NCBI GenBank assembly: GCA_049794535.1
Contig: JBARCX010000110.1
Span: 1-35,414 of the forward strand
Direction of reading: 5' to 3'
Source of the DNA: JBARCX01 sp049794535
Lineage (GTDB): Bacteria; Pseudomonadota; Gammaproteobacteria; Xanthomonadales; Rhodanobacteraceae
DNA length: 35,414 bases
Part shown: positions 33,368 to 35,414 of the stretch, in pieces
How positions within the stretch are numbered: the stretch's first letter is position 1
Layout: every line of letters starts with the position of its first letter
Notes under the pieces: generated by a model
What the model was told of the DNA's origin: nothing
Database searches by the model: none
What the model saw: the letters and a program-made list of their open reading frames with translations, nothing else
Position numbers and translations under genes: made by a program

Positions 33368-34408
33368 TTAACGTCCCGAATGCCCTGACTCATCGTAATC
33401 GCGATGCGTCAGCAGACCCGGCCGCACCAGGTCGATGAATGCGCGAGCCTCGGCGCTGAGAAACTTGCCCTTGCGCATCACCACGCCATAGCTCCGCTGC
33501 GGGAAGTACTGGCGCATGTTGCGCACGGCCAATCGATCTTTATCAGCCGCGGTGATGCAGATGCCGGTGACGATGGAGATACCCAGCCCCATGGCTACGT
33601 ATTCCTTGATCACGTCCCAGCCACCCACTTCAAGCGCCACTTTGTACGGCACCTGCCGCTGCTGGAACACCAAATCAACCAGCCGATAGGTGGACAAGCG
33701 CTGCGGTGGAAGAATCAGGCCATAGGGCGAGAGATCTTCCAGCGCAATGGTGTCTTTCTTCGCCAGCGGATGATCCGGCGGCATGATCAACATCGGGTCG
33801 TACTGATACACCGGCGCCCAGGCGATGTCGTTGGGCACGTCGAGCATCGAGCCGACGGCGAAGTCCGCCTTGTCTTCACGCAGCATGGCCATGCCATCCC
33901 TGCCGGTGACATTGGCCAGCTGCAGCTGCACCGCGGGGAAACGCTCGCGGTAGCGACGTACCAGTTCGGGTAACAGGTATTGGATGGTGGAGGTGCCTGC
34001 CGCAATGGTCAGTCGGCCGGCCTGCAAACCCTTCACTCGCGCCTGGAAGTCGCGATCCAGGGTTTCCCAGCCCTCGACGAGAGGGCGCGCCAGCTCGTAT
34101 AGCGCCTCGCCCGCATCGGTGAGGTTGATACGACGGCGACTGCGTTCGAGCAACTGCACGCCCAGCTCCCGTTCCAGCGCCTGCAGCTGCAAGCTCACAC
34201 TGGGCTGAGACAGGAACAACGCCTCAGCGGCACGGGTCAGCGTGCCCAGTTTCACGGTGTGGACGAAGGCTCGTAGCTGCTTCTGCCGATTGCCCTTGTA
34301 GTAGAAACGCCCGCCCTCACTGGCCGGTTTTTCAGACGGCGTACCGCGCTTGGCGACCGTTCGACGCGGCTTTTTCGGCTTGTTCAGCGAACTGGCGGCG
34401 TCTTTCAT
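33368..34408 (-). CDS. LysR-family regulator divergent from aceB
   Basis: 346 residues. A basic, Pro/Lys-rich extension (1-38) precedes the winged helix (about 42-101: LTRAAEALFLSQPSVSLQLQ); the substrate domain fills 130-330. GAGG lies 7 nt before ATG 34408, so the extension is probably translated. LysR proteins are about 300 residues, so this is some 40 longer. It ends 8 bp from the exporter gene on the other strand. It faces malate synthase A with a 21-bp palindrome between, so it probably regulates aceB, sensing a glyoxylate-cycle or acetate/fatty-acid-related metabolite. Confidence 0.9.
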   Translation of the reverse strand: MKDAASSLNKPKKPRRTVAKRGTPSEKPASEGGRFYYKGNRQKQLRAFVHTVKLGTLTRAAEALFLSQPSVSLQLQALERELGVQLLERSRRRINLTDAGEALYELARPLVEGWETLDRDFQARVKGLQAGRLTIAAGTSTIQYLLPELVRRYRERFPAVQLQLANVTGRDGMAMLREDKADFAVGSMLDVPNDIAWAPVYQYDPMLIMPPDHPLAKKDTIALEDLSPYGLILPPQRLSTYRLVDLVFQQRQVPYKVALEVGGWDVIKEYVAMGLGISIVTGICITAADKDRLAVRNMRQYFPQRSYGVVMRKGKFLSAEARAFIDLVRPGLLTHRDYDESGHSGR

Positions 34409-34467
34409 GGCAGTTGCCTCAATGACTTACAACATATATTGACATAGCTCATAGTAAAAATTGAAAC

Positions 34468-34488
34468 ATTTGCTTTGTCAAAGCAAAT
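34468..34488. promoter_or_regulatory. 21-bp palindrome in the lysR/aceB divergent promoter
   Basis: ATTTGCTTTG (34468-34477) and CAAAGCAAAT (34479-34488) are perfect reverse complements around one T. It lies 59 bp from the lysR start and 43 bp from the aceB start. On the minus strand a TTGACA overlaps its centre and could be the -35 of lysR, which would let a bound regulator control both genes. Confidence 0.65.
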
Positions 34489-34531
34489 CTCCGTGACCTA
34501 GTGTCATCCCATCGTCATCACGGAGATCACC

Positions 34532-35414
34532 ATGGCTGTCCCTCAAGAGCGCGTCGTCGCCAACCCGATCCAGATCCTCGGCAAGATCGGCCCCAACCAC
34601 GACACCATCCTCACCCCGGATGCCCTCGCCTTTCTGGCTGGCCTGCACCGCCGATTCGATGCCCGCCGTCGCGAGTTGCTGGCCGTCCGCCGTGAACGCC
34701 AAGCACGCTATGACACCGGTGCACTGCCTGATTTCCGCGCTGATACCGCGGCCATTCGCGAATCGAAGTGGTCGGTGGCGCCTATCCCGGCCGCCTTGCT
34801 CGACCGCCGCGTGGAAATCACCGGCCCGGTCGAACGCAAGATGATCATCAACGCGCTCAACTCGGGTGCGAAAGTGTTCATGGCCGACCTCGAGGACTCA
34901 AGCGCGCCAACCTTCGCCAATCAACTGGATGGCCAGATCAATCTGCGCGATGCGGTGAACGGCACCATCGAGTTCACCTCGCTAGAGGGCAAGTCGTACC
35001 GCGTCAAAGACAACCCGGCCGTGTTGGTCGTGCGCCCGCGCGGCTGGCATCTGCCGGAGCGACACATCCTGGTGGATGGCGAGCCCATGGCCGGTGCGCT
35101 GGTCGACTTTGGCCTGTACGCCTTCCACAACGCGCATGCCCTGCATGCACGCGACCGCGGCCCCTACTTCTACCTGCCCAAGCTGGAGGCGATGGAAGAA
35201 GCCGCGCTGTGGGACGACGTGATGGCGGCCACCGAGGACGCACTCGACCTGCCGCGCGACTGCATGAAGGCCACCGTGCTGATCGAAACGCTGCCAGCGG
35301 TGTTCCAGATGCATGAAATTCTGCATGCGTTGCGGCTGCGCGTAGTCGGCCTCAACTGCGGTCGTGGGGATTACATTTTTTGGTATCTGAAAACTTTTCG
35401 CGGCCATCACGATC
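34532..35414 (+). CDS. aceB: Malate synthase A, N-terminal part (cut by window end)
   Basis: 294 codons from ATG 34532 (GGAG 9 nt before) remain open to the end of the window. Malate synthase A signatures: FMADLEDSSAPTF (116-128), VRPRGWHLPE (167-176), IETLPAVFQMHEIL (251-264) and GLNCGR (273-278). The enzyme condenses glyoxylate and acetyl-CoA in the glyoxylate cycle. Two odd residues at the end: Gly279 where the family has Trp (CGR-W-D) and Trp284 where it has Ser; Asp280, a magnesium ligand, is kept. About 240 more residues and possibly aceA lie beyond the window. Confidence 0.93.
   Translation, partial: MAVPQERVVANPIQILGKIGPNHDTILTPDALAFLAGLHRRFDARRRELLAVRRERQARYDTGALPDFRADTAAIRESKWSVAPIPAALLDRRVEITGPVERKMIINALNSGAKVFMADLEDSSAPTFANQLDGQINLRDAVNGTIEFTSLEGKSYRVKDNPAVLVVRPRGWHLPERHILVDGEPMAGALVDFGLYAFHNAHALHARDRGPYFYLPKLEAMEEAALWDDVMAATEDALDLPRDCMKATVLIETLPAVFQMHEILHALRLRVVGLNCGRGDYIFWYLKTFRGHHD

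Noticed and set aside
1..35414. CRISPR array, prophage, transposon or tRNA
   Set aside because: No spaced direct repeats, no integrase or transposase frames and no tRNA-like cloverleaf noticed on reading through. A dedicated scan could not be run.

Overview
The window (35,414 bp, GC-rich, dense, short intergenic gaps) reads as a chromosomal stretch of a gammaproteobacterium of the Xanthomonadales/Lysobacterales, most likely Rhodanobacteraceae (Dyella, Luteibacter, Rhodanobacter, Frateuria type). The clues are a secreted S46 dipeptidyl-peptidase, large periplasmic M16 peptidases, a PLD-type PssA, TtcA/RdgC/UbiJ-UbiB housekeeping genes of gammaproteobacterial type, and a CRP/Clp-type box in front of a polysaccharide operon. 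The placement is an inference from gene content. I saw no tRNA, rRNA, CRISPR array, prophage or insertion sequence.

Layout. 1-1837: 3' end of an M1 aminopeptidase and a membrane-anchored alpha/beta hydrolase. 1838-3721: a gene-poor, visibly more AT-rich patch holding one lipoprotein with a retropepsin-like aspartic protease domain. 3722-7000: an ACT-like/V4R-like protein, an ICMT-family methyltransferase, an ArsR-type regulator with a small membrane protein behind a palindromic operator, and a YgjP-type metallopeptidase. 7062-12597: rdgC, an aromatic aminotransferase, ttcA, a DUF465 protein, a GNAT acetyltransferase and pssA. 12701-17354 (minus): marR, aaeB-like, aaeX-like, aaeA-like and tauE-like genes as one probable efflux operon. 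17585-23155: S46 peptidase, DUF4156 lipoprotein and a double-domain M16 peptidase. 23419-28902 (plus): a small membrane protein, trmL, then the tightly packed ubiJ-ubiB-truC, arfB, an acyltransferase and a LysE-type exporter. 29086-33360: a CRP/Clp site followed by three overlapping genes (nucleotide-sugar epimerase, family 2 glycosyltransferase, TPR/beta-barrel outer-membrane protein). 33368-35414: a LysR regulator divergent from malate synthase A (aceB, cut by the window end), with a 21-bp palindrome between them.

The most interesting unit is the 29-33 kb locus. It has the logic of a synthase-dependent exopolysaccharide system (precursor enzyme, membrane synthase, TPR-porin exporter) in minimal form. 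Its synthase has a changed QxxRW motif, no PilZ or deacetylase gene sits beside it, and a near-consensus CRP/Clp operator lies about 64 bp before the first gene. Several further unassigned palindromes (5433-5458, 17386-17403, 23244-23290, 34468-34488) mark likely regulated promoters. Many start codons were reassigned from the longest reading frame, and the reason is given for each.
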